DNA from: Rhodoplanes azumiensis
GTDB taxonomy: Bacteria > Pseudomonadota > Alphaproteobacteria > Rhizobiales > Xanthobacteraceae
Reading direction: 5' to 3'
Length of the DNA: 64,000 bases
Assembly (NCBI RefSeq): GCF_042682915.1
Contig: NZ_JBHUIW010000016.1
Span: 62,001 to 126,000 of the forward strand
The notes below the pieces were generated by a model. It was given only the letters and a program-made list of their open reading frames with translations. It did not search any database and was not told the origin of the DNA. The translations under genes were made by a program, and so were the position numbers. Positions 1-8,538 of this stretch are shown here, one piece after another. Numbering within the stretch: the first letter of the stretch is position 1; the number at the start of each line of letters is the position of its first letter.

Positions 1-35
1 GGCTACGGCCGTGCGTGCGACGACGGGGGCTGACC

Positions 36-2378
36 ATGACTCACACGACATCCACCGGCGGATCGGCCCGGATCGTCGGCCTGTTGCTCGCCACGACGAT
101 GCTGACCGGCACGGTCGCGACCGGCGCGTTCGCGCAGAGCACGGCGCTGCCGACCATCCGGGTCGAAAGCGACCGCGAGACCGGCGGCAGCGGCGGCGGC
201 GAGGCGACGGCGCCGGGCGCCGGCGGCGCGGGCGGGACCGTCACGGCGACGCGCGGCGTCGCGGCGACCTCGGCGAGCGCCGTCGGCCCGGTCGAGGGTT
301 ACGTCGCCGACCGCAGCATGACCGGCACCAAGACCAACACGCCGGTGGTGGAGACGCCCGAGTCCGTGTCGATCGTCACCCGTGATCAGATGGAGGATCA
401 GCAGGCCCAGAGCGTCAGCCAAGCGTTGCGCTATACGCCCGGCGTGCTCACCGACCTGCGGCCGGCGAGCCGCTTCGACATCATCCCGGTGCGCGGCTAC
501 GGCGGCAATCTCGGGGTGCTGCAGGGCTTCGTCGGCTTCCAGGACGGGCTCAAGCTGCAGCGCGGCATCTCGTTCGCGGTACCGACCGTCGATCCCTACA
601 CGCTGGAGCGCATCGAGGTGCTGCGCGGCCCCTCGTCGATCCTGTACGGCCAGACCAATCTGGGCGGCATGATCAATCTCGTGACCAAGCGACCGCTCGA
701 CAAGCCGTTCCACGAGGTGCAGGTGACGGGCGGCAACTTCGAGCGCCTGCAGGGCACGTTCGACGTCTCCGGGCCGATCGACAAGGACGGCCGCTGGCTC
801 TATCGGCTCACCGGGCTCGCCCGCAACTCCGGCACCCAGGTCGACTACACCGAGGACGACCGCTACGTGCTCGCCCCGGCGCTGACCTGGAAGCCGTCGA
901 GCGACACGACCTGGACGCTGCTCGCCAACCACACCCAGGATCCGAACAGCTTCTACTCGGTGTTCCTGCCCAAGGAAGGCACCGTGATGCCGAGCCGGAG
1001 CGGCTGGATCGCGTCGACCTTCAACGTGTCGGACCCCGGCTACGAGGTGTTCGAGCGCAAGCAGACCTCGCTCACCTCGCTGTTCGAGCACAGGTTCGAC
1101 GACGTCTGGACGATCCGCCAGAACACCCGGGTGATGCATCTCGAAACCAACTTCCGCGGCCTCTCGCCGACCAGCTACGCCGATGCGGCGCAGTCGATCA
1201 TCAACCGGGCGAAGTCGAACGTGAAGGACGAGCTCGACTCGCTCGCCATGGACAACCAGGTGCAGGCGCAGTTCTACACCGGCGCGTTCAAGCACACGGT
1301 GCTGATGGGCCTCGACTACCAGTACGCCGACGCGAGCCGCCTGCTCGGCAACGCCACGACCGGCGTGGCGACCATCAACTTCCTCAGTCCGATGTATTGG
1401 CAGAGCATCCCGGTTCCGGCCTACCAGACGGACGCGAAGCAGACCAACGACCAGCTCGGCCTCTACATCCAGGACCAGATCCGGCTCGGAAACCTGATCG
1501 GCATGTTCGGCCTCCGGCGCGACCGAGCGAGCTTCGACTTCGACCAGATCACCATCGCGTCGGGGGCGCTGACGTCGGCGTCGCAGACCGACGCGGCGAC
1601 CACCTGGCGGGCCGGCCTGCTCTATCACTTCGAGAACGGGCTCGCGCCCTACATCAGCTATTCGACCTCGTTCGAGCCGGTGACGGGCTCGACGCTCGAC
1701 TACTACAAACGGCCGTTCAAGCCGACCACCGGCGAGCAGGTCGAGGCCGGCATCAAGTACCAGCCGCCCGGCACCAACATGCTGTTCACGGCGGCCGTCT
1801 ACGAGCTCACCCAGTACAACGTGCAGACGCCCGACACCGATCCGACCCACAAGGGCTGCGGCACCACGGCGTCGAGCTCGTGCAGCGTGCAGACCGGCGC
1901 AGTGCGAACCCGCGGCGTCGAGCTCGAGGCGAAGGCGAGCATCAACCGCAACATCGACGTGCTCGGCGCCTTCACCTGGCAGGACATGGAGGTGACGCAG
2001 GCGAACGACACCAGCCTCGGCAAGCGGCCCGTCCAGGTGCCGGAGTATTTCGGCTCGGTGTGGGGCATGTACACGTTCCGCGACGGCCCGGCCGCCGGCC
2101 TCGGCCTCGGCGCCGGCGTGCGCCACGTCTCGTCGACCTTCGGCGACGTCGCCAACACGATCGAGGTGCCGGCCTTCACGCTGGTCGACGCCGCGGTCCA
2201 TTTCGACTTCGACACCATCGAGCCGAAGCTCAAGGGCCTGCGCCTGTCGCTCAACGCCTCGAACCTGTTCGACAAGGAGTATGTCGCCTCGTGCAGCGCC
2301 GGCAGCGGCAGCTTCGACACCGGCTGCTACTTCGGCACGCGGCGCACCATCCTGGCGACCGCGAGGTATCGCTGGTGA
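36..2378 (+). CDS. TonB-dependent siderophore receptor
   Basis: A 780-residue outer-membrane receptor that should import a ferric siderophore using TonB/ExbBD energy. An N-terminal signal peptide is visible (hydrophobic LLLATTMLTG, cleavage near AFAQS). A plug domain follows (about residues 95-220, with PESVSIVTRDQM and a GGMINLVTK-type segment), then a long beta-barrel ending in the aromatic terminus ARYRW, as in outer-membrane proteins. Length fits the FhuA/FpvA class. I chose the ATG at 36 because the signal peptide begins there; an upstream GTG at 15 would add seven residues. The stop overlaps the next start. Downstream esterase, binding protein, permease, ATPase and reductase genes support siderophore uptake. 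The substrate cannot be told. Confidence 0.93.
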   Translation: MTHTTSTGGSARIVGLLLATTMLTGTVATGAFAQSTALPTIRVESDRETGGSGGGEATAPGAGGAGGTVTATRGVAATSASAVGPVEGYVADRSMTGTKTNTPVVETPESVSIVTRDQMEDQQAQSVSQALRYTPGVLTDLRPASRFDIIPVRGYGGNLGVLQGFVGFQDGLKLQRGISFAVPTVDPYTLERIEVLRGPSSILYGQTNLGGMINLVTKRPLDKPFHEVQVTGGNFERLQGTFDVSGPIDKDGRWLYRLTGLARNSGTQVDYTEDDRYVLAPALTWKPSSDTTWTLLANHTQDPNSFYSVFLPKEGTVMPSRSGWIASTFNVSDPGYEVFERKQTSLTSLFEHRFDDVWTIRQNTRVMHLETNFRGLSPTSYADAAQSIINRAKSNVKDELDSLAMDNQVQAQFYTGAFKHTVLMGLDYQYADASRLLGNATTGVATINFLSPMYWQSIPVPAYQTDAKQTNDQLGLYIQDQIRLGNLIGMFGLRRDRASFDFDQITIASGALTSASQTDAATTWRAGLLYHFENGLAPYISYSTSFEPVTGSTLDYYKRPFKPTTGEQVEAGIKYQPPGTNMLFTAAVYELTQYNVQTPDTDPTHKGCGTTASSSCSVQTGAVRTRGVELEAKASINRNIDVLGAFTWQDMEVTQANDTSLGKRPVQVPEYFGSVWGMYTFRDGPAAGLGLGAGVRHVSSTFGDVANTIEVPAFTLVDAAVHFDFDTIEPKLKGLRLSLNASNLFDKEYVASCSAGSGSFDTGCYFGTRRTILATARYRW

Positions 2379-3334
2379 CGGCTGTCGTCTCCGATCTCCG
2401 CGCGACCGCGGCACGCCGCGATCGCGACGACGAGGGCGCCGCCGGCCTCGGCCCTCCGCCGGCGGCGTTGCCGCACACGCGGGTCGAGACGATGCGGTCG
2501 CGCGACGGCCTGGAGCATCGTGTCTACGTGGCGCGTCCGCACGGAAAACCGCCGTCGCCGGCCGGCTATCCCCTAATCTTGATCACCGACGCCAACGCGG
2601 CCTTCGCGACCGTCGCCGAGGCCGTGAGCCTGCGCTCGCGGCGGACCGAGGTGACCGGCGTGGTGCCGGCCGCGGTGGTCGGGCTCGGCTATCCGATCGA
2701 CGAGCCGCTCGATCTCGTCCGCCGCACCTTCGACTACACGCCGGCGCCGCGCGGGCCGCTCACGATGCCGCCGCGCCCCGACGGCTCGGGCTGGCCGCCG
2801 GTCGGCGGTGCCGACCGGTTTCTCGATTTCATCGAAGCCGACGTGCTGCCGGCGATCGGCCGCGACGTCCCGCTCGATCCGACGCGTCGCACGCTGTTCG
2901 GACACTCCTTCGGCGGACTGTTCACGCTCTACGCGTTGTTCACACGGCCCGGCCTGTTCCGCACCTGCGTGGCGGCGAGTCCGTCGATCTGGTTCGCCGA
3001 TCGTGTGATCCTGGCGCACGAGCGTGATTTCGTCGCGGCGCTGCGGCCCGACGCCGATCTTCGCCTGCTGATCACCATGGGCGGTTGCGAGCAGGAGCCG
3101 ACCACGGTCGAGTGCGACGCCGTCGATGCCGACACGCGCATCGCCTGGAAGCAGCGCAACCGAATGGTCGACAACGCGCGCGAGATGGCGGCTCGCCTCG
3201 CCCCGCTCGCCGGACGCGGGCTCACGGTCGACTACGTCGAGTTTCCCGACGAGGACCATGTCTCGGTCGTCCCGGCCGCGATCTCACGCGCCGTCACGCT
3301 CGCGCTCGGCCGGCCGCTGCGGAGCAACCCATGA
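2375..3334 (+). CDS. alpha/beta-hydrolase esterase, probable siderophore esterase
   Basis: A 319-residue serine esterase of the esterase-D/Fes-IroE type (putative esterase family). The nucleophile elbow GHSFGG is visible with Ser at about residue 178, followed by a segment AASPSIWF that is typical of the family, and a late DEDH region that could supply the acid and histidine. No signal peptide is seen, so it probably acts in the cytoplasm. Placed between the receptor and the periplasmic binding protein, it likely hydrolyses the imported siderophore backbone to release iron. The start is a GTG overlapping the receptor stop by four bases, which argues for translational coupling. A general carboxylesterase role cannot be excluded. 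Confidence 0.85.
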   Translation: MTAVVSDLRATAARRDRDDEGAAGLGPPPAALPHTRVETMRSRDGLEHRVYVARPHGKPPSPAGYPLILITDANAAFATVAEAVSLRSRRTEVTGVVPAAVVGLGYPIDEPLDLVRRTFDYTPAPRGPLTMPPRPDGSGWPPVGGADRFLDFIEADVLPAIGRDVPLDPTRRTLFGHSFGGLFTLYALFTRPGLFRTCVAASPSIWFADRVILAHERDFVAALRPDADLRLLITMGGCEQEPTTVECDAVDADTRIAWKQRNRMVDNAREMAARLAPLAGRGLTVDYVEFPDEDHVSVVPAAISRAVTLALGRPLRSNP

Positions 3335-4467
3335 CCCTTTCCCGCCGCACCCTTCTCACGACCGGCGCCGCCGCTGCCGCCGGCTCGCTGCTACCGCGCC
3401 GCGCTCGCGCGGCCCGCGACGTGATCACGGTGACGGACGTCGCCGGGCGGCAGGTCGAGATCGCCCGCCCGGTGAAACGGATCGTGCTCGGCGAGGGCCG
3501 CCAGCTGATCACCTTGTCGCTCGTCCATCCCGATCCGGTGTCGCTGCTCGCCGGCTGGCCCGGCGATCTCGCCCGTCAGGACAAGGTGACCTATGGCCGT
3601 TATCTGGAGACGTTTCCGGCGATCGCCGGCGTGCCGATCGTCGGCCGCGGCAGCGAGGAGACCTTCTCCATCGAGCAGGCGCTGGCGACCGGCCCGGATC
3701 TCGCGATCCTGTCCGGCGGCTACGGGCCTTCGCTGCGTTCGAAGGAGACGCTCGACCGCTTCGCCGCCGCCGGCGTGCCGGTCGTCTTCGTCGATCTGAT
3801 CGCCAAGCCGCTCGACAACATCGTGCCGAGCCTGCGGCTGCTCGGCCGCGTGCTCGGGCGCGAGGACGCGGCCGAGCGGGTCGTGCAGTTCCACGAGAGC
3901 CGGGCGGCGCGCATCCGCGATCGCCTGGCGGCGGCGAAGCCGGTCGTCCCGACCGTGCTGATGAACGCCCATGCCGGCCTCTCCGAGTGCTGCAACGCGC
4001 CCGGCCGCGCCACCATCGGGGCCTTCATCGATCCCGCCGGCGGCTACAACATCGCGGTCGACGTGCTCAAGACGCCGTTCGGCCCGATCAGCCTCGAATA
4101 CGTGATGGGGCGCGACCCCGACGTGTATGTCGGCACCGGCGGGCAGCATCTCGCCGGCACCGGCGGGCTGGTGCTCGGGCCCGGCGTCGACGCCGCCGAG
4201 TCGCGCGCCAAGCTGCAGCGCATCGTGAAGGCCCCCGGTCTCGCCGACATCGCGGCGGTACGCCGCGGGCGCGTGCACGGGCTGTGGCACCTGTTCGGCA
4301 ATTTTCCGCTCAACGTGCTGGCCCTGGAGGCGCTCGCCACGTGGTTCCATCCGAAGCTGTTCGGGGACGTCGACCCCGATGCGAGCCTGAAGTTCGCCAA
4401 CGAGACGCTGCTCGCGGTTCCGATGCACGGCACCTACTGGGTGTCGCTCGACGGCAGGGGGCGGTGA
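3331..4467 (+). CDS. iron-siderophore ABC transporter substrate-binding protein
   Basis: A 378-residue periplasmic binding protein of the FecB/BtuF class. It starts with a twin-arginine-like signal (SRRTLLTTG, then a hydrophobic Ala-rich stretch and a cleavage site near ARAARD). The mature protein opens with VTDVAGRQVEIARPVKRIV, the usual start of the helical-backbone binding fold, and includes typical segments such as GSEETFSIEQALATGPDLAI. Its ATG overlaps the esterase stop as ATGA, so the two are coupled. It should deliver ferric siderophore or a related chelate to the permease encoded next. Two cysteines (SECCNAP, about residue 220) are adjacent and unusual. Confidence 0.9.
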   Translation: MTLSRRTLLTTGAAAAAGSLLPRRARAARDVITVTDVAGRQVEIARPVKRIVLGEGRQLITLSLVHPDPVSLLAGWPGDLARQDKVTYGRYLETFPAIAGVPIVGRGSEETFSIEQALATGPDLAILSGGYGPSLRSKETLDRFAAAGVPVVFVDLIAKPLDNIVPSLRLLGRVLGREDAAERVVQFHESRAARIRDRLAAAKPVVPTVLMNAHAGLSECCNAPGRATIGAFIDPAGGYNIAVDVLKTPFGPISLEYVMGRDPDVYVGTGGQHLAGTGGLVLGPGVDAAESRAKLQRIVKAPGLADIAAVRRGRVHGLWHLFGNFPLNVLALEALATWFHPKLFGDVDPDASLKFANETLLAVPMHGTYWVSLDGRGR

Positions 4468-4503
4468 TGCTCTCGGAGCGCCGGCGGACACGGCACGACT
4501 CGA

Positions 4504-4528
4504 CCTCTCCCCGCCGTGCGGGGAGAGG
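4504..4528. repeat. short perfect palindrome between binding protein and permease genes
   Basis: CCTCTCCCCGC and its exact reverse complement GCGGGGAGAGG flank a 3-base loop. Such 25-bp palindromes are common dispersed intergenic repeats in Hyphomicrobiales genomes (from memory). Here it lies inside the operon, so it may also stabilise or punctuate the mRNA. Confidence 0.7.
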
Positions 4529-4552
4529 GATCGTAGCTCGGGCGGCCGTGCT

Positions 4553-5620
4553 GTGACGATGACGGACACCGCCCCTCTCTCTGCCGTCGCCGAGGCGGCG
4601 CTGGTCGCGCATCGCCGGCGGCTGCGCCGGCGCGCCCTGATCGTCATGGCTCTGGCGCTGGCCGGCATCGCCGCCTTCGTGATCGATCTCGGCACCGGCC
4701 CGTCGACCCTGACGGCCCTCGACGTGGTCCGCGGCCTCCTGTTTCCCGACACGCTCGGGCGCGCCGTCGCCGTGATCGTCTTCGACGTTCGCCTGCCACA
4801 GGCCGTGATGGCGATTTTGGTCGGCATGGCGCTGTCGCTCGCCGGCGCCGAGATGCAGACCGTACTGAACAATCCGATGGCGAGCCCGTTCACGCTCGGC
4901 CTGTCGGCCGCGGCGACCTTCGGAGCGGCGCTCGCCATCGTGCTCGGATTCGCGCTGCCCGGCGTGCCGGCGACCTGGAGCATCCCGGTCAACGCCTTCG
5001 TGTTCGCCTTCGGCTCGGCCATGCTGCTGCAATCGCTCGGCCGGCTGCGGCGCAGCGGCGACAGCCTGGTGCTGTTCGGCATCGCACTGTTCTTCACCTT
5101 CAACGCGCTGGTCGCCATCACCCAGTTCGTGGCGAGCGAGCAGGCCCTCCAGCAGCTCGTGTTCTGGACGATGGGCAGCCTGGCGCGGGCGACCCGGGAG
5201 AAGGTCACGATCCTCGCGCTCGTCGTCGCCTGCGTGGTGCCGTTCTCGTTTCGCGCCGCCTGGACGCTCACGGCGCTGCGGCTCGGCACCGAGCGGGCGC
5301 AGAGCCTCGGCATCGACATCGCGCGACTGCGGATGCTCTCGCTGATGCGGCTGAGCCTCTTGACCGGCGCCGCCGTCGCCTATGTGGGCGTCATCGCCTT
5401 CGTCGGCCTGGTCGGGCCGCACATCGCCCGCCTGCTGATCGGCGAGGACCACCGCTTCTTCCTGCCGGCGAGCGCGCTGTGCGGCGCCGTGCTGATGTCG
5501 CTCGCCTCGGTCGCCAGCAAGGCGGCGGTGCCCGGCATCGTGCTGCCGATCGGCCTGATCACGTCGCTGGTCGGGGTTCCGATCTTCATCACGCTCGTGC
5601 TGACCCGGCGGGGGCACTGA
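4553..5620 (+). CDS. FecCD-family ABC transporter permease
   Basis: A 355-residue inner-membrane permease of the BtuC/FecCD family with many hydrophobic segments. Family landmarks include RLPQAVMAILVGMALSLAGA near residue 80, NNPMASPFTLGLSAAATFG, a LGIDIARLR coupling region and VGLVGPHIARLLIGEDHRFFLP near the C-terminus. It forms the channel for the ferric siderophore with the ATPase that follows. The start may be the GTG at 4553 or the in-frame ATG at 4559; there is no strong ribosome site to decide. The stop overlaps the ATPase start by one base. Confidence 0.92.
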   Translation: MTMTDTAPLSAVAEAALVAHRRRLRRRALIVMALALAGIAAFVIDLGTGPSTLTALDVVRGLLFPDTLGRAVAVIVFDVRLPQAVMAILVGMALSLAGAEMQTVLNNPMASPFTLGLSAAATFGAALAIVLGFALPGVPATWSIPVNAFVFAFGSAMLLQSLGRLRRSGDSLVLFGIALFFTFNALVAITQFVASEQALQQLVFWTMGSLARATREKVTILALVVACVVPFSFRAAWTLTALRLGTERAQSLGIDIARLRMLSLMRLSLLTGAAVAYVGVIAFVGLVGPHIARLLIGEDHRFFLPASALCGAVLMSLASVASKAAVPGIVLPIGLITSLVGVPIFITLVLTRRGH

Positions 5621-6456
5621 TGCGGGCCGCACTCACGATCGAACGGCTCACGGCCGGCTATCCGCGCCGCCCGGTGCTGCGCGATCTCTCGCTGCCGCCG
5701 CTGTCGGCCGGTGGCGTGACGGCGCTCACCGGCCCCAACGCGGCCGGCAAGTCGACGCTGCTGAAGGCGCTCGCCGGGCTGGTGAAGGCCGAGGGGCGCG
5801 TGCTCTACGGCGACGTCGATCTCCTGCGCCTGCCGCTCGCGGCGCGCGCCGATCTGGTCGGCTTCATGCCGCAGGCGCTGCCGCAGGGCGTCGCGCTCTC
5901 GGTTCTCGAATCGGTCGTCGCCGCCTTCGAGGCGGCGCGGCCGGACGCGCTCGCCGACGCCGACGCGACCCGCCGCGCCGTCGCGACGCTCGACCGGCTC
6001 GGCATCGCCGACCTCGCCCTCGACGGGCTCGACCAGCTCTCCGGCGGTCAACGCCAGCTCGTCAGTCTCGCCCAGGCGCTGGTGCGCGAGCCGCGCCTCC
6101 TTCTGCTCGACGAGCCGACCAGCGCGCTGGATCTGCGCCACCAGGTCACCGTGATGGAGGCGGCGCGCTCGCTCGCCGCCGAGGGCCGCACCGTCGTCGT
6201 CGTGCTGCACGACCTCAATCTCGCGGCGCGCTGGGCCGAGCGCGTCGTCGTGCTCGACCACGGCCGCGTGGCGGCGAACGGCACGCCGGCGCAGGCCCTG
6301 ACCGCCGAGACGCTCGCCGCCGTGTGGGGCGTCGCGGCCCGTATCGCGCCCGATCCGGGCGGCATCCCGCACGTCGTCGTCGAAGGCGCGCTGGACACGG
6401 CACGCGCCGACCCGGCCGGCGCCGCTTCTCCATCGAGAAACACCACCGCAGCCTGA
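5620..6456 (+). CDS. iron-siderophore ABC transporter ATP-binding protein
   Basis: A 278-residue cytoplasmic ATPase of the FecE/FhuC class. Visible motifs: Walker A GPNAAGKST, Q-loop MPQALPQ, signature LSGGQRQLVSLAQAL, Walker B LLLLDEPTSALD and the switch histidine in VLHDLNLAARW. It starts at the ATG that overlaps the permease stop and ends 18 bases before the siderophore-interacting protein, so it belongs to the same transcription unit. The C-terminal tail of about 40 residues (after GVAARIAPD) is Ala/Pro-rich and variable in the family. Confidence 0.94.
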   Translation: MRAALTIERLTAGYPRRPVLRDLSLPPLSAGGVTALTGPNAAGKSTLLKALAGLVKAEGRVLYGDVDLLRLPLAARADLVGFMPQALPQGVALSVLESVVAAFEAARPDALADADATRRAVATLDRLGIADLALDGLDQLSGGQRQLVSLAQALVREPRLLLLDEPTSALDLRHQVTVMEAARSLAAEGRTVVVVLHDLNLAARWAERVVVLDHGRVAANGTPAQALTAETLAAVWGVAARIAPDPGGIPHVVVEGALDTARADPAGAASPSRNTTAA

Positions 6457-6474
6457 TCGCCACGAGGGAGTCCG

Positions 6475-7371
6475 ATGACCGATCCGACCATCACGACGGC
6501 CGGTGCGCCGACACGCTTTCGCGGCATCCGCGTGCTCGAGGTGCTGCGCACCGAGACGGTGACGCCGCAGATGCGCCGCCTGATTCTCGGTGGCCCCGAG
6601 ATCGCCGGCTTCCGCGCCGACGCGCTGAACCTCAAGATCCTGTTCGCGCCCGAGGGCGTCGACGATCCGGGCTGGCCGCTGGAGGGCCCGGGCGGCAAGC
6701 CGATCTGGCCCAAGGATCCGGTCCGGCCGATCGTGCGCACCTACACGCTGCGCCGGTTCGATGCGGCGAGCGGCGAGCTCGCCGTCGACTTCGTGCTGCA
6801 TGCCGACGGCGAGGCGACCCGCTTCGCGCGCCGGGCGAAGCCCGGCGACCGCGTCGGCGTCGGCGGCCCGGGCGGCCGCGCCATCAACCCGGCCGACTGG
6901 TATCTGTTCGCCGGCGATCACACCGCCCTGCCCGCGATCGCCGCCGTTCTCGAGACGCTGCCCGACGACGCCGTCGGCCACGCCTTCGTCGAGGTGCCGG
7001 ACGTCGCCGAGGAGCAGAGCTTCCGCCGACCCGCCGGCATCGCGCTGACCTGGCTGCATCGCGACGGCCGGGCGCCCGGCCGCACGACGCTGCTGCGCGA
7101 CGCCGTGCTGGCGCTGCGCTGGCCCGACACGGCGACGCGGCCGTTCGCCTTCATCGCCGGCGAGTCGGCCACCGTGCGGGCACTGCGGGCCTATGTGCGC
7201 GACGCGCGCGGGATGGACCGTCGCCAGATCCACGCCATCGGCTACTGGCGGCTCGGCATGACCGAGAACGCCTATCACGACCAGCACGACAACGACCGCG
7301 ACACGGACTACTTCACGACTTGGCGCGAGGAGTTGGCGGCGCGCGGCATCCCGGCCGAAGCCGCCCACTGA
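6475..7371 (+). CDS. siderophore-interacting protein (FAD-dependent ferric-siderophore reductase, ViuB/SIP family)
   Basis: A 298-residue cytoplasmic flavoprotein. The FAD-binding half carries the family motif RTYTLRRFDA (about residues 88-97) and the GDRVGVGGPGGR region; the NAD(P)H half contains YLFAGDHTALPAIAAVLETLP and FIAGESATVRALR. The C-terminal HDQHDNDRDTDYF tail fits the SIP family. It should reduce ferric siderophore to release Fe(II) after import, completing the operon that starts with the receptor. A ribosome site GAGGG precedes the ATG. Confidence 0.92.
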   Translation: MTDPTITTAGAPTRFRGIRVLEVLRTETVTPQMRRLILGGPEIAGFRADALNLKILFAPEGVDDPGWPLEGPGGKPIWPKDPVRPIVRTYTLRRFDAASGELAVDFVLHADGEATRFARRAKPGDRVGVGGPGGRAINPADWYLFAGDHTALPAIAAVLETLPDDAVGHAFVEVPDVAEEQSFRRPAGIALTWLHRDGRAPGRTTLLRDAVLALRWPDTATRPFAFIAGESATVRALRAYVRDARGMDRRQIHAIGYWRLGMTENAYHDQHDNDRDTDYFTTWREELAARGIPAEAAH

Positions 7372-7535
7372 GGACGCCATCCGAACGTCCGACCGCCGTC
7401 GGCGCCGGCGGGTGGTCAGCCATTCCGTCGGCGCAACCGGGCTCGGCGCGCGGACAAATTGCACGCCGCGGCGCTGTACCGTATTGTGAGCCAGTCGCCC
7501 CACCACGAATCTGCGGGGCGCTGAGGATACGCGTC

Positions 7536-8315
7536 ATGAACAGCCGCGAGGGGCCGCCGAACGGCGAACGTGGGCCCGTGCAGGTCATCACCCGTGCGGC
7601 CGCGATCCTGCGCGCCCTGGAAGATCAGCCGGCCGGGCTGAGCCTCGGGCAGATCGCACAGCGCGTCGATCTCGCACGATCGACCGTGCAGCGCATCGTC
7701 GCCGCGCTCGAGGCCGAGAAGCTCCTGATCGCCGCCTCGCCGAACGGCCGGGTGCGGCTCGGGCCGACGCTGCTGCGGCTCGCCGCCTCGGTGCAGAGCG
7801 ACTTCGTCTCGCTGTGCCGTCCCTATCTGCTCCGGCTGTCGAACGAGCTGCGCGAGACCGTCGACCTCGCCGCCGTCAAGCGCGACGGCATGGTGTTCAT
7901 CGACCAGGTGGTGGGCTCGCAGCGGCTGCGCACCGTCTCGGCGGTCGGCGAGACGTTCCCGCTCTACTGCACGGCGAACGGCAAGGCTTATCTGGCCCAA
8001 CTCGGCAACGACGCGATCGAGCAGCTCATCGGCCGCTCCTACCCGGCCCGCACGCCGCACACGCTGACGAACCTCGACAGCCTGGTGCAGGATCTGCGGC
8101 GCGTCCGTCGCACCGGCGTCGCGTTCGATCGCGAGGAGCACACGGTCGGCGTCTGTGCGGCCGGGGTGGTGCTGCGCGACACGCTCGGCAACTACGTGGC
8201 GATCTCGGTGCCGGTCCCGGCCCAGCGCTTCAAGGACCACGAGGCCGCGATCGCCGAGCGCCTGCTCGCCACCAAGCGCGCGGTGGAGAGTCAGCTCGAG
8301 GCGGTGGCCGCCTGA
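7536..8315 (+). CDS. IclR-family transcriptional regulator
   Basis: A 259-residue regulator with an N-terminal winged helix (about residues 12-75; LSLGQIAQRVDLARSTVQRIVAALE) and a C-terminal IclR ligand-binding domain (from about residue 85; GEEHTVGVCAAG-type region, PVPAQRF). IclR proteins usually control nearby aromatic or organic-acid catabolism genes. It is separated from the siderophore operon by 164 bp and points toward the catabolic genes on the other strand. A CCGTAT motif at 7479-7484 upstream of it recurs in the divergent promoter region at 12237-13039, hinting that this regulator acts there. Confidence 0.9.
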   Translation: MNSREGPPNGERGPVQVITRAAAILRALEDQPAGLSLGQIAQRVDLARSTVQRIVAALEAEKLLIAASPNGRVRLGPTLLRLAASVQSDFVSLCRPYLLRLSNELRETVDLAAVKRDGMVFIDQVVGSQRLRTVSAVGETFPLYCTANGKAYLAQLGNDAIEQLIGRSYPARTPHTLTNLDSLVQDLRRVRRTGVAFDREEHTVGVCAAGVVLRDTLGNYVAISVPVPAQRFKDHEAAIAERLLATKRAVESQLEAVAA

Positions 8316-8360
8316 GCATCGCCTCCGCGCGTCAACGGCGTCCCGGACGCTGTACGCATC

Positions 8361-8461
8361 ATACCAACGGCCATGACGGGTAACTCTCTCCGTCACCCTG
8401 AGGTGCCCGGCGAAGCCGGTCACCTTCAGGATGACCGGTCAAAGTCCGGAACCGTTGGTAT
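8361..8461. repeat. palindromic dispersed element (family B)
   Basis: A 101-bp element bounded by perfect 10-bp inverted ends ATACCAACGG and CCGTTGGTAT. Its inside contains CCCTGAGGTGCCCGGCGAAG and an imperfect inverted partner CCTTCAGGATG. The same left end and core appear at 63928-64000, and the core alone at 58561-58602. No coding capacity; it looks like a miniature inverted-repeat element. Confidence 0.75.
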
Positions 8462-8480
8462 CACATCACGAGACACCGAA

Positions 8481-8506
8481 GAAAGACCGCTCGTGAGCGG
8501 TCTTTC
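8481..8506. terminator. bidirectional terminator hairpin
   Basis: The arms GAAAGACCGCTC and GAGCGGTCTTTC are exact complements around a 2-base centre, with an A-rich flank on the left and TTCGTTCTT on the right. It lies between two convergent genes (the IclR gene and the MFS gene ending at 8539), so it can stop both transcripts. Confidence 0.8.
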
Positions 8507-8538
8507 GTTCTTCCTCGACGCGCCGCGCCGGCCTGCCC

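Noticed and set aside
3..2414. An 803-codon minus-strand frame opposite the TonB receptor
   Set aside because: Antisense to a receptor with signal peptide and aromatic C-terminus; no motifs.
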